Assembly (NCBI GenBank): GCA_902465755.1
Contig: CABQOK010000064.1
Location: 1-7,387 of the forward strand
DNA: 7,387 nt
From: an uncultured Anaerococcus sp.
GTDB taxonomy: Bacteria; Bacillota; Clostridia; Tissierellales; Peptoniphilaceae
Direction of reading: 5' to 3'
Within the stretch, counting starts at the first letter, position 1; every line of letters starts with the position of its first letter. Position numbers and translations under genes: made by a program. This document shows, piece after piece, positions 1 to 5,394 of this stretch. The notes under the pieces are model-generated. The model had not been told where the DNA came from. It saw nothing but the letters and a program-made list of their open reading frames with translations, and searched no databases.

Positions 1-74
1 AACGGGGCTCTCTGTAGAATATCTTTCTAGACTACTCTTCTTTTCAAATGGTGTCAAAACTTTATCTATTTGAT
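1..74 (-). promoter_or_regulatory. T-box riboswitch leader, 5' part only
   Basis: Reading leftwards from the predicted start near 74, the RNA contains GAAGAGTAGT followed about 15 nt later by CTACAGAGAGCCCCG. That pair of motifs, an AGTA-type S-turn strand and then AGAGAGCC, is the usual opening of Stem I in T-box leaders, which sense uncharged tRNA and control aminoacyl-tRNA synthetase or amino-acid genes. The specifier loop, antiterminator and gene lie beyond position 1, so the amino acid cannot be read. The match is by motif memory, not a covariance search. Confidence 0.65.
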
Positions 75-80
75 AATCCT

Positions 81-109
81 ATAATACCATGGTATTTTTC
101 CCTTGTCAA
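81..109 (-). promoter_or_regulatory. Sigma-A promoter for the T-box leader
   Basis: On the minus strand TTGACA (109-104) is followed by a 17-bp spacer and TATTAT (86-81), close to full consensus. The expected start is near 74. The spacer contains a perfect 14-bp palindrome, AATACCATGGTATT (83-96), that overlaps the -10 box and could be a repressor site. Confidence 0.7.
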
Positions 110-163
110 ATAATTTAAAATAATTTGTATAAGTATTAGTTTTATTATATCTATAAATCTAAT

Positions 164-192
164 TTGCTTAAAGTATTAAAACTTAGTATAAT
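164..192 (+). promoter_or_regulatory. Promoter of the short antitoxin-like RNA
   Basis: TTGCTT (164-169), a 17-bp spacer and a perfect TATAAT (187-192) predict a start at about 199-201. No open reading frame follows before the terminator at 229-258, so this strong promoter would make a non-coding RNA of about 60 nt. Confidence 0.7.
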
Positions 193-200
193 GATGTTAC

Positions 201-226
201 ATAAGGAATGTAATTAATTTTAACAC
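201..226 (+). repeat. Direct repeats DRa/DRb, antitoxin copy
   Basis: DRa is ATAAGGAATGTAATT (201-215) and DRb is ATTTTAACAC (217-226), separated by 1 nt. They lie at the very 5' end of the predicted antitoxin RNA. The second copies are at 347-361 and 367-376, separated by 5 nt. Confidence 0.85.
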
Positions 227-228
227 AT

Positions 229-258
229 AAAAAGCAGGAGTTGCAGCTCCTGCTTTTT
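229..258. terminator. Shared bidirectional intrinsic terminator
   Basis: A perfect 12-bp inverted repeat, AAAAAGCAGGAG (229-240) with CTCCTGCTTTTT (247-258), encloses a 6-nt loop. The A/T runs on both flanks make it an intrinsic terminator in both directions. It ends the short plus-strand RNA and the minus-strand peptide message, whose stop codon is 8 bp away. Confidence 0.85.
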
Positions 259-266
259 ATTTTGGG

Positions 267-368
267 CTAGTTATCATCATTTAAGAACTTGCCATCTAAC
301 CACTTACAGACATAGTAACTCGCTATGTTTATCGCGATAGCAAACAATAAGGAATGTAATTCTGACAT
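267..368 (-). CDS. Putative Fst-like type I toxin, 33-aa membrane peptide
   Basis: This 33-residue reading frame starts at ATG 368-366 and stops at TAG 269-267. An ideal GGAGG (380-376) lies 7 nt before the start, so it is very likely translated. After a short polar start (MSELHS) comes one hydrophobic helix, about residues 7-20 (LLFAIAINIASYYV), then a polar tail containing CKWLDGKF and ending DDN. One membrane helix followed by a WLD motif and charged tail resembles the Fst/Ldr class of membrane-damaging toxins. Many unnamed Firmicutes peptides share a YYxCKWLD-like motif. The setting supports the toxin call: a converging short RNA, repeats over its ribosome binding site, and a common terminator. 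A benign small membrane protein cannot be excluded. Confidence 0.7.
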   Translation of the reverse strand: MSELHSLLFAIAINIASYYVCKWLDGKFLNDDN

Positions 369-376
369 TTTAACAC
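347..376 (-). repeat. Direct repeats DRa/DRb, toxin-mRNA copy
   Basis: This is the second copy of DRa (347-361) and DRb (367-376), giving the toxin message AATTACATTCCTTAT and GTGTTAAAAT. DRb spans from the last G of the GGAGG through the spacer into the ATG, and DRa spans codons 3 to 8. Antitoxin pairing here would block ribosome loading. Confidence 0.8.
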
Positions 377-385
377 CTCCTAACT

Positions 386-408
386 GTTACCAGTATAGGG
401 ATGATAAC
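386..408 (-). other. 5' stem-loop of the toxin mRNA
   Basis: GTTATC (408-403) can pair with GGTAAC (391-386), including one G-U, around an 11-nt loop. The predicted transcript start is about 408, so the hairpin would sit at the extreme 5' end. In par RNA I an upstream helix at this place stabilises the message and delays translation; the same role here is inferred. Confidence 0.45.
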
Positions 409-414
409 ATTCTT

Positions 415-423
415 ATTATAGCA
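415..423 (-). promoter_or_regulatory. Toxin promoter, extended -10 type
   Basis: On the minus strand TGCTATAAT (423-415) is an extended -10 element with a perfect TATAAT. No good -35 box is present at the expected place (about 438-443 reads CCCTAA), which fits an extended -10 promoter. The start is predicted near 408, giving a leader of about 40 nt. Confidence 0.6.
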
Positions 424-439
424 GATTTTTATATTTTTT

Positions 440-455
440 AGGGAAAATTTACCCT
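440..455. promoter_or_regulatory. Imperfect palindrome between divergent promoters
   Basis: AGGGAAAATTTACCCT is a 16-bp palindrome with one symmetric mismatch pair. It overlaps the -35 region of the toxin promoter and lies about 40 bp upstream of the hydG -10 box. Such a site could bind a regulator of either gene. No known operator is recognised. Confidence 0.35.
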
Positions 456-471
456 TAAAAAATAGATAAAT

Positions 472-500
472 TTTTATTTTAGTCCGATAAGTATTATAAT
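472..500 (+). promoter_or_regulatory. Probable hydG promoter
   Basis: TATAAT at 495-500 is a perfect -10 box, 28 bp before the hydG start. The -35 position (472-477, TTTTAT) is poor, so the promoter may need an activator. The expected start near 507 gives a leader of about 20 nt. Confidence 0.55.
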
Positions 501-527
501 ATAAGTGAATTTATATAGGGAGGTAAT

Positions 528-1946
528 ATGGTAGTATATAATCCAAAATCTAGCAAAGCTAGTGAATTTATTAACCATGAAGAAATTTTAGAGACTCTTG
601 ATTATGGTAGAGAAAACGCCCATAATAGAGAACTTATCATAGATATTTTAAATAAGGCAAAAAAGGCTAAGGGATTAAGCCACAGGGAAGCTTTTGTGCT
701 CTTATCTTGTGAGGAAGAAGACCTAAACGAAGAGATCTTTAACCTTGCCAAAGAGCTTAAACACAAGTTTTACGCAAATAGAATAGTGCTTTTTGCACCT
801 TTGTATCTGTCTAACTATTGTGTAAATGGTTGTTCTTATTGTCCTTATCACGGCCAAAACAGAACTATACCAAGAAGAAAGCTAAGCCAAGAAGAAATTC
901 GTGAGCAGGTTATAGCCCTTCAAGACTTAGGACAAAAGAGACTTGCCCTAGAAGCTGGAGAAGATCCAGTAAATAACCCTCTAGAATACATACTAGAGTC
1001 AATTGACACAATCTATAACATCAAACACAAAAACGGAGCTATAAGAAGGGTCAATGTAAATATAGCAGCTACCACTGTTGAAAATTACAGGAAACTTCAC
1101 GAGGCAGAAATTGGAACCTATATCCTCTTCCAAGAAACTTACAACAAGGAAAATTACGAATCCCTCCACAAGTTTGGTCCTAAGTCAAACTACGAATATC
1201 ACACTGAAGCTATGGATAGGGCCTTCGAGGGAGGAATCGACGATCTAGGACTTGGAGTTTTGTATGGACTTGATTCTTATGAGTATGAATTCGTTGGTCA
1301 ATTAATGCACGCAGAACACCTTGAGGCGAGATTTAATGTCGGCCCTCATACAATCTCTGTCCCTAGAATCCAACCTGCTGACGATATTGATCCAAACGAC
1401 TTCGACAATTCCCTATCAGATGAAATGTTTGAAAAAATCGTAGCCTGCATCAGAGTTGCAGCACCATATACTGGTATGATCGTATCTACTAGAGAAAGCG
1501 AGAAGGTCCGTGCTAAGCTCTTAGATCTAGGTATTTCCCAAATCTCTGGAGGTTCCAAGACTTCTGTGGGAGGATATACAGAAAATGAAACAAAGGGTAG
1601 TGATCAATTCGAACTATCTGATAACAGGACCCTAGATGAGATAATCGACTGGTTAATCTCAAAGGACCACGTTCCAAGTTTCTGTACAGCTTGTTACAGG
1701 ATGGGAAGAACTGGAGAGACATTTATGGGCATGGTCAAAAAACACGGAATCGGCAATATTTGCCATCCAAACGCCCTCACAACTCTCGAAGAATATGTAG
1801 TAGACTATGCAAGTGATAAGACAGCCAAGGATGCCGAAGCCCTTATCCAAAGAGAGCTAGCTAATATTCCAAATCCAGAAGTCCGTGAATCAACTAGAGA
1901 AAATCTAGAAAAAATCAAACAAGGACAAAGAGACCTTTATATCTAA
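528..1946 (+). CDS. hydG: [FeFe]-hydrogenase maturase HydG (tyrosine lyase)
   Basis: HydG is a cytoplasmic radical SAM enzyme. It splits tyrosine to p-cresol and dehydroglycine, then breaks the latter into the CO and cyanide ligands of the H-cluster as an iron synthon. The 472-residue length fits the family. The radical SAM cluster motif CVNGCSYC has cysteines 98, 102 and 105. The C-terminal cluster motif CX2CX22C, specific to HydG, is intact at cysteines 386, 389 and 412. H274 in GPHTISVPR matches the region holding the histidine that binds the fifth, dangler iron in solved structures. The start has a GGGAGG ribosome binding site (518-523). hydF begins 1 nt after the stop, so the two are co-transcribed and probably translationally coupled. 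Confidence 0.97.
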   Translation: MVVYNPKSSKASEFINHEEILETLDYGRENAHNRELIIDILNKAKKAKGLSHREAFVLLSCEEEDLNEEIFNLAKELKHKFYANRIVLFAPLYLSNYCVNGCSYCPYHGQNRTIPRRKLSQEEIREQVIALQDLGQKRLALEAGEDPVNNPLEYILESIDTIYNIKHKNGAIRRVNVNIAATTVENYRKLHEAEIGTYILFQETYNKENYESLHKFGPKSNYEYHTEAMDRAFEGGIDDLGLGVLYGLDSYEYEFVGQLMHAEHLEARFNVGPHTISVPRIQPADDIDPNDFDNSLSDEMFEKIVACIRVAAPYTGMIVSTRESEKVRAKLLDLGISQISGGSKTSVGGYTENETKGSDQFELSDNRTLDEIIDWLISKDHVPSFCTACYRMGRTGETFMGMVKKHGIGNICHPNALTTLEEYVVDYASDKTAKDAEALIQRELANIPNPEVRESTRENLEKIKQGQRDLYI

Positions 1947-1947
1947 T

Positions 1948-3096
1948 ATGAAAACGCAAAATAGTGAGAGAGTTCACATAGGAATATTCGGTAAGACCAA
2001 TGCCGGAAAGTCTACCCTCTTAAATTATATGACAGGGACTGATACTGCAATTGTATCGGAAGTTGCTGGAACTACTACAGATCCTGTAAGAAAGGCCATG
2101 GAGATAACGGACTTTGGCCCAGTCCTTTTCATAGATACGGCTGGAGTGTTTGATAAAAGTGTTCTCGGCAGTAAGAGAATTGCCAAAAGTCTAGCTATAA
2201 TAGATAAGTGCGATATCTTTATATACTGCTTAAGCCTTGATGAAGATTTTGAAATCTTAAAGGAAATAAAAAAGAAAAATAAGCCAATAATCTATGTAGC
2301 AGGCAAGCAAGATAGGGATGAAGGGGCTAAGATTTACGAAAAATACAAGGCTCTCTCCCCTATCCCAATCGATGTGATAAATAAGGATGACAGGCTAAAG
2401 ATCTTCGCTAAGATAAAAAATCTTTACAAAAAAGAAGACCTAACCATCACCAGAAATCTCGTAAATAGCGGTGATGTAGTCCTTCTAGTAATCCCACAGG
2501 ATAAGGCGGCCCCAAAGGGAAGGCTCATCAAGCCTCAGGTTATGACTATAAGAGAGCTTATAGATAAGAAGGCTACTGCCATAGCTTGTGACCTCGATAG
2601 CCTAGAAAACACACTAAAGGTCTTAAAGGATAAGCCAGACCTTGTAATCTGTGACTCACAGGTTTTTAAGGAAACAAAAGATCTACTAGAAGAAGGAACA
2701 AGACTTACTAGCTTCTCCATTCTATTTTCTGCCTTTAAGGGAGACTTAGACTATTTTATAGATTCTGTAAAAAGACTTGATAGGCCTTTAGAAAAAATAC
2801 TAATATCAGAAGCCTGCACCCATCCTCCAATCGATGAGGACATAGGAACCGTCAAGATTCCAAAGATGCTTAGGAAAAAATATCCAGAGCTTAAAATAGA
2901 ATTTAATAGGGGCGATGATCCAATCGACTACGACAAATATGACCTAATCATATCTTGTGGTGCTTGTATGTTCAATAGGACTACCATGCTAAGCAAGGTA
3001 TCTGAGGCCAAGAAAAGAAATATCCCTATGACCAATTACGGCATAACCATAGCCTATCTTAAGGGAATCCTCGAAGACGTATCTTTACCAGACTAA
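1948..3096 (+). CDS. hydF: [FeFe]-hydrogenase maturation GTPase/scaffold HydF
   Basis: HydF is the scaffold that assembles the [2Fe] precursor from HydE and HydG products and transfers it to apo-hydrogenase. The N-terminal GTPase domain shows the P-loop GKTNAGKS (15-22), a switch region with GTTTDP (about 41-46), DTAG (63-66) and GKQD (119-122) where NKxD is usual. A dimerisation domain follows. The C-terminal cluster domain has C290 in CTH and C337/C340 in SCGAC, the three cysteines expected to hold its [4Fe-4S] cluster. The family's second motif is often HCxxC; here serine replaces that histidine. The 382-residue length is close to the usual size. It starts 1 nt after hydG with no strong ribosome binding site, which favours coupling. 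Confidence 0.96.
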   Translation: MKTQNSERVHIGIFGKTNAGKSTLLNYMTGTDTAIVSEVAGTTTDPVRKAMEITDFGPVLFIDTAGVFDKSVLGSKRIAKSLAIIDKCDIFIYCLSLDEDFEILKEIKKKNKPIIYVAGKQDRDEGAKIYEKYKALSPIPIDVINKDDRLKIFAKIKNLYKKEDLTITRNLVNSGDVVLLVIPQDKAAPKGRLIKPQVMTIRELIDKKATAIACDLDSLENTLKVLKDKPDLVICDSQVFKETKDLLEEGTRLTSFSILFSAFKGDLDYFIDSVKRLDRPLEKILISEACTHPPIDEDIGTVKIPKMLRKKYPELKIEFNRGDDPIDYDKYDLIISCGACMFNRTTMLSKVSEAKKRNIPMTNYGITIAYLKGILEDVSLPD

Positions 3097-3100
3097 AATA

Positions 3101-3295
3101 GGGGTGTTGCAAAATTATGAATAATCATCGTACCATCGTTAGAAGGTTCTCTTAGGGAATTTCACCTCCCATGGCCGGTGGGGCCGATCAGTGCCTGCCG
3201 ACTGATGGAGGCTATTAGACCGTCGGCTTAATGAGACTTTCCGTGGAGGTTCTTCTAACGATAATGGTACGATTTATTCATTCCGCAACATCCCC
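3101..3295. other. Long inverted-repeat element with structured GC-rich core (ncRNA or MITE)
   Basis: This element fills the gap between converging hydF and hydE. About 35 bp of interrupted complementarity close it: 3101-3110 with 3285-3295, 3117-3124 with 3274-3281, 3129-3136 with 3264-3271, and 3137-3145 with 3252-3260. The core (3151-3250) is 57% G+C by count, unusual here. It can form a hairpin (3187-3192 with 3201-3206), a crossing helix GCCGAC/GTCGGC (3197-3202 with 3222-3227), ACCTCC/GGAGGT (3164-3169 with 3245-3250) and TCTCTTA with 3229-3236. No coding potential is seen. A few pairs are G-U only in plus orientation, weakly favouring a plus-strand RNA. T-rich DNA follows the stem on both sides, so it may also terminate both units. 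I recognise no family; a terminal repeat beginning GGGGTGTTGC also fits a miniature transposable element. Confidence 0.6.
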
Positions 3296-3300
3296 TTTTC

Positions 3301-4344
3301 TTATGAATATTTTCTTGTTTTCTTATCGTAGGTTATTACATCTCCCCTGTCGGTTACTATCTCGTATCCTGCATTTTTTATTCTAAGTTCAAGGCAAGAC
3401 CTACATTCCGCCGCCTCATCTCCTGTACAGATTTTATTATCGTAGAGAGAGTATTTTTCCCTCACCATGGTTGGCGAAAGATTAGGCATTAGGACATTGG
3501 CTCCTGCTTGAAGTCCTCTTTCCCTTCCCAAGGGATTGATTGTTCCTAGGGCAGTTGTAGCCGGTATTAGGGCATAAGGGAAAAGAATCCTTAGGATTGA
3601 GACAAGTCTTAGGGTCATCTCAAATGATCCATTAGGAAAGTCCCTGAAGGGAGTATCGTGCTGGGTCATATAAGGACCTATTCCAATCATAGCTGGCTCT
3701 AGCTCTTCTAGGAACCTCAAGTCCTTTATAATATCTTCTGTCTTTTGGTAGGGAGATCCCACCATAAATCCTCCCCCAACTTGAAAGCCAATTTTCTTTA
3801 AGTCTCTTAGGGCCTGTCTCCTTCTTTCGAAGCTCATAGTTTCGGGATGGAGCTTTGAGTAATGGTCCTTGTCTGAAGTCTCCTGCCTTAGAAGATATCT
3901 ATCGGCACCTGCCTCAAACAATTTCTTATAAGATTCGTAAGATCTTTCTCCCAAAGATAGGGTGATGGCTACATCGTCGTGGAGATTTTTGATTTTTTTG
4001 ACTATATCTATGAACATATCATCTGTGAAATGTCCATCCTCTCCTCCTTGGAGGACAAAAGTTCTGTACCCAAGCTTATAGCCAAGGTCAGCACAAGCTA
4101 GAATTTCCTCCTCGCTAAGCCTATATCTTTCGACCTTATCGTTGGACTTTCTTATTCCACAATAGTAACAGTCGTTCTTGCATATATTTGAAAACTCTAT
4201 TAGACCCCTTACGAAGACCTTATCTCCATAGATTTCTTTTCTAATAGCGTCAGCCTTCTTGTTAAGCTCATCTGTGAGGGATTCGTCCTCTATCCATCTT
4301 TTTAGAGTTGCGTCATCGTAGTGTTTGGTATTCTTAAGTTCCAT
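3301..4344 (-). CDS. hydE: [FeFe]-hydrogenase maturase HydE (radical SAM)
   Basis: HydE is a cytoplasmic radical SAM enzyme of H-cluster assembly. It acts on the HydG-derived iron complex and contributes to building the two-iron unit with its dithiolate bridge. The 347-residue length is typical. The cluster motif CKNDCYYC gives cysteines 55, 59 and 62, in a context (EFSNICKNDCYYCGIRKSN) typical of HydE. A second, non-universal cluster motif CX7CX2C is present at C306, C314 and C317, as in the Thermotoga enzyme. The gene follows the small four-cysteine gene by 6 nt with only a weak ribosome binding site, so it is probably read from the same message. It converges on hydGF across the inverted-repeat element. 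Confidence 0.96.
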   Translation of the reverse strand: MELKNTKHYDDATLKRWIEDESLTDELNKKADAIRKEIYGDKVFVRGLIEFSNICKNDCYYCGIRKSNDKVERYRLSEEEILACADLGYKLGYRTFVLQGGEDGHFTDDMFIDIVKKIKNLHDDVAITLSLGERSYESYKKLFEAGADRYLLRQETSDKDHYSKLHPETMSFERRRQALRDLKKIGFQVGGGFMVGSPYQKTEDIIKDLRFLEELEPAMIGIGPYMTQHDTPFRDFPNGSFEMTLRLVSILRILFPYALIPATTALGTINPLGRERGLQAGANVLMPNLSPTMVREKYSLYDNKICTGDEAAECRSCLELRIKNAGYEIVTDRGDVITYDKKTRKYS

Positions 4345-4350
4345 ATAGAT

Positions 4351-4632
4351 TTATTTACTCTTCTTTTTCTTTTTATCTTTTTTCTTCTTGTCTTTTTTCT
4401 TTTTCTTGGATTCATTTGCCTTGATAGCCTTTTTTTCGACCTTTTTCATAAATTCATCAGAGTCTTTTACCTTAACAAATTTTGACTTGATCTCTCCAAA
4501 GGATTGATCTTTCTGTCCCTTCTTGCAATGTCCTATACAGCCTGTCTTTAGTTTGAATCCATATTCGTCACTAAGTTTTTCTAGCTTATCTATATCAACA
4601 TTTGAGCATTTTTTGCATACTTTTACTTTCAT
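4351..4632 (-). CDS. Small four-cysteine protein with poly-lysine tail, upstream of hydE
   Basis: This 93-residue protein has two parts. Residues 1 to about 65 hold four cysteines, CKKC (6, 9) and GCIGHCKKG (32, 36), resembling small thioredoxin-like [2Fe-2S] or DUF1450-type proteins, and could bind an Fe-S cluster or zinc. Residues from about 69 to the end are almost only lysine with a few Asp, Asn and Ser (ESKKKKKDKKKKDKKKKKSK), a disordered, strongly positive tail that might bind nucleic acid, membrane or an acidic partner. A clear AGGAG (4642-4638) precedes the ATG, and hydE starts 6 nt after the stop. The pairing suggests a role with HydE, such as Fe-S or electron supply, but this is inference. 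I do not recognise a named family. Confidence 0.8.
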   Translation of the reverse strand: MKVKVCKKCSNVDIDKLEKLSDEYGFKLKTGCIGHCKKGQKDQSFGEIKSKFVKVKDSDEFMKKVEKKAIKANESKKKKKDKKKKDKKKKKSK

Positions 4633-4644
4633 AAAAACTCCTAT

Positions 4645-4685
4645 AAAAAAATCAGGAGACTCTTGCGAGATTGCAACAGCCTCCT
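4645..4685 (-). terminator. Terminator hairpin in front of the hydE-unit ribosome binding site
   Basis: On the minus strand AGGAGGCT (4685-4678) pairs with AGTCTCCT (4661-4654), including one G-U. An inner TTGC/GCAA stem adds four pairs, and T7 follows at 4651-4645. The AGGAG ribosome binding site begins only 3 nt later. The hairpin may end the upstream operon (stop codon at 4780), but any hydE-unit promoter at 4711-4740 would have to read through it, so it may be an attenuator. Its 3' CTCCT can alternatively pair with the AGGAG of the ribosome binding site. Confidence 0.65.
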
Positions 4686-4710
4686 TGGGTTTGGTAAAAT
4701 AAATTCACTA

Positions 4711-4740
4711 ATAATATACTGCTGTTACTCATATTTGCAA
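4711..4740 (-). promoter_or_regulatory. Candidate promoter for the four-cysteine gene and hydE
   Basis: On the minus strand TTGCAA (4740-4735) is followed by TATATT (4718-4713, 16-bp spacer) or TATTAT (4716-4711, 18-bp spacer). The start would be near 4705, giving a leader of about 70 nt that includes the terminator hairpin. The alternative is read-through from the upstream operon. Confidence 0.45.
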
Positions 4741-4779
4741 ACAGGATCTAGCTTGTATATTCTTTAAATTTTAATAATC

Positions 4780-5394
4780 TTAGTCCCTAAAAAGCTTATA
4801 GGGAAACTTGGATTTTTTGACTCTTATAAGATAGTCTTCCAAGTCTTTCTTAAGTTTGGGGAGGAAATATTCTTCTAATTCATAAAATCTTTCCCTAAAA
4901 TTAGCTGGATAGGATTCATCTAAGAAAAGATCCATCCCTTTCTCAAGTCCTACAAAGTTCTCATCAAATATCATATAAAGATACTGGACTAGATAGTCAT
5001 AGTCTGTGTACTCATAAGTATATAAGAAATTTTTTATAAATTTCTCATCTTTGGGATCTAGGTCGTAAATATCTTTATAAAGCTCTAAGTCCTTTAGGGG
5101 AAAGCTCTGGCTTATGGCAACCTTCGCTGGGAAAAAATAAGAATCTGCTCTAAGAATCTTAAAGCCTTCTAGAAAATTATTATCACTAGTAGAGGACTTA
5201 CCGATCTGGGCAAGGGAGGCAGAAGCCAGAGCTATATCTGGGTCAAGCCCCAAGTCTTTAGCCATTTTCTCTGCAGTTTTTCCGCAAAGCCAGGATTTTA
5301 TGATCCACCTATCAGACTTATCCTTAAAGGCTTTTTCTAAATAATCTATTATCTTATCCTTGTTGGGAATATTCCCAAATCCTTCTTTATACAT
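4780..5394 (-). CDS. HD-domain-like protein lacking the metal-binding residues
   Basis: This 204-residue soluble protein lines up from memory with a family of small HD-domain proteins. Shared stretches are AEKMAKDLGLDPDIA (41-55), LAQIGK (61-66) where relatives have LHDIGK or LHDIGR, SQSFPLKD (95-102) where relatives have THSFPxKD, and DYDYLVQ (131-137) where relatives have YDDYDRLIQLCDAL. The expected ligands are all replaced: the helix-1 histidine is about L36, HD becomes A62-Q63, the later histidine becomes Q, and the late aspartate of LCDAL becomes Y. It is therefore probably not an active metal-dependent phosphohydrolase and may bind a ligand or partner. Its ATG overlaps the thioesterase stop by 8 nt, so it is translationally coupled, and it is the last gene of the operon. 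Confidence 0.7.
   Translation of the reverse strand: MYKEGFGNIPNKDKIIDYLEKAFKDKSDRWIIKSWLCGKTAEKMAKDLGLDPDIALASASLAQIGKSSTSDNNFLEGFKILRADSYFFPAKVAISQSFPLKDLELYKDIYDLDPKDEKFIKNFLYTYEYTDYDYLVQYLYMIFDENFVGLEKGMDLFLDESYPANFRERFYELEEYFLPKLKKDLEDYLIRVKKSKFPYKLFRD

Larger units (their letters stand above)
199..258 (+). ncRNA. Putative type I antitoxin RNA (RNA II-like)
   Basis: A predicted RNA of about 60 nt runs from the promoter at 164-192 to the hairpin at 229-258 and converges on the small membrane-peptide gene. Its 5' half carries ATAAGGAATGTAATT (201-215) and ATTTTAACAC (217-226). Both recur in the same order at 347-361 and 367-376, inside and just upstream of the peptide gene on the opposite strand. 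The RNA can therefore pair in trans with the peptide mRNA at its ribosome binding site, start codon and codons 3-8, as well as at the shared terminator. This is the known logic of RNA II in the enterococcal pAD1 par locus. Transcription and function are inferred. Confidence 0.65.

Noticed and set aside
41..60. Near-symmetric TTTTCAAATGGTGTCAAAA in the T-box leader as an operator.
   Set aside because: Only the outer TTTT/AAAA bases match well and the inner bases do not, so the symmetry is not convincing.
1346..1850. Open frames on the minus strand inside hydG.
   Set aside because: They are antisense to a fully conserved gene, lack ribosome binding sites and have no recognisable protein features.
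3155..3170. Minus-strand GGGAGGTGAAATTCCC recalls the core of FMN and cobalamin riboswitches.
   Set aside because: The other conserved blocks of either riboswitch are missing or in the wrong order, and no gene starts downstream on that strand at a fitting distance. It is better explained as one hairpin of the structured element.
3200..3230. CTGATGG inside the structured element resembles the hammerhead ribozyme core.
   Set aside because: The conserved CUGANGA is not met and no GAAA strand is placed to complete the core; these bases already pair in a hairpin.
3101..3295. Terminal complementarity could suggest a retron msr-msd RNA.
   Set aside because: No reverse transcriptase gene is in the window; both flanking genes are clear hydrogenase maturases.
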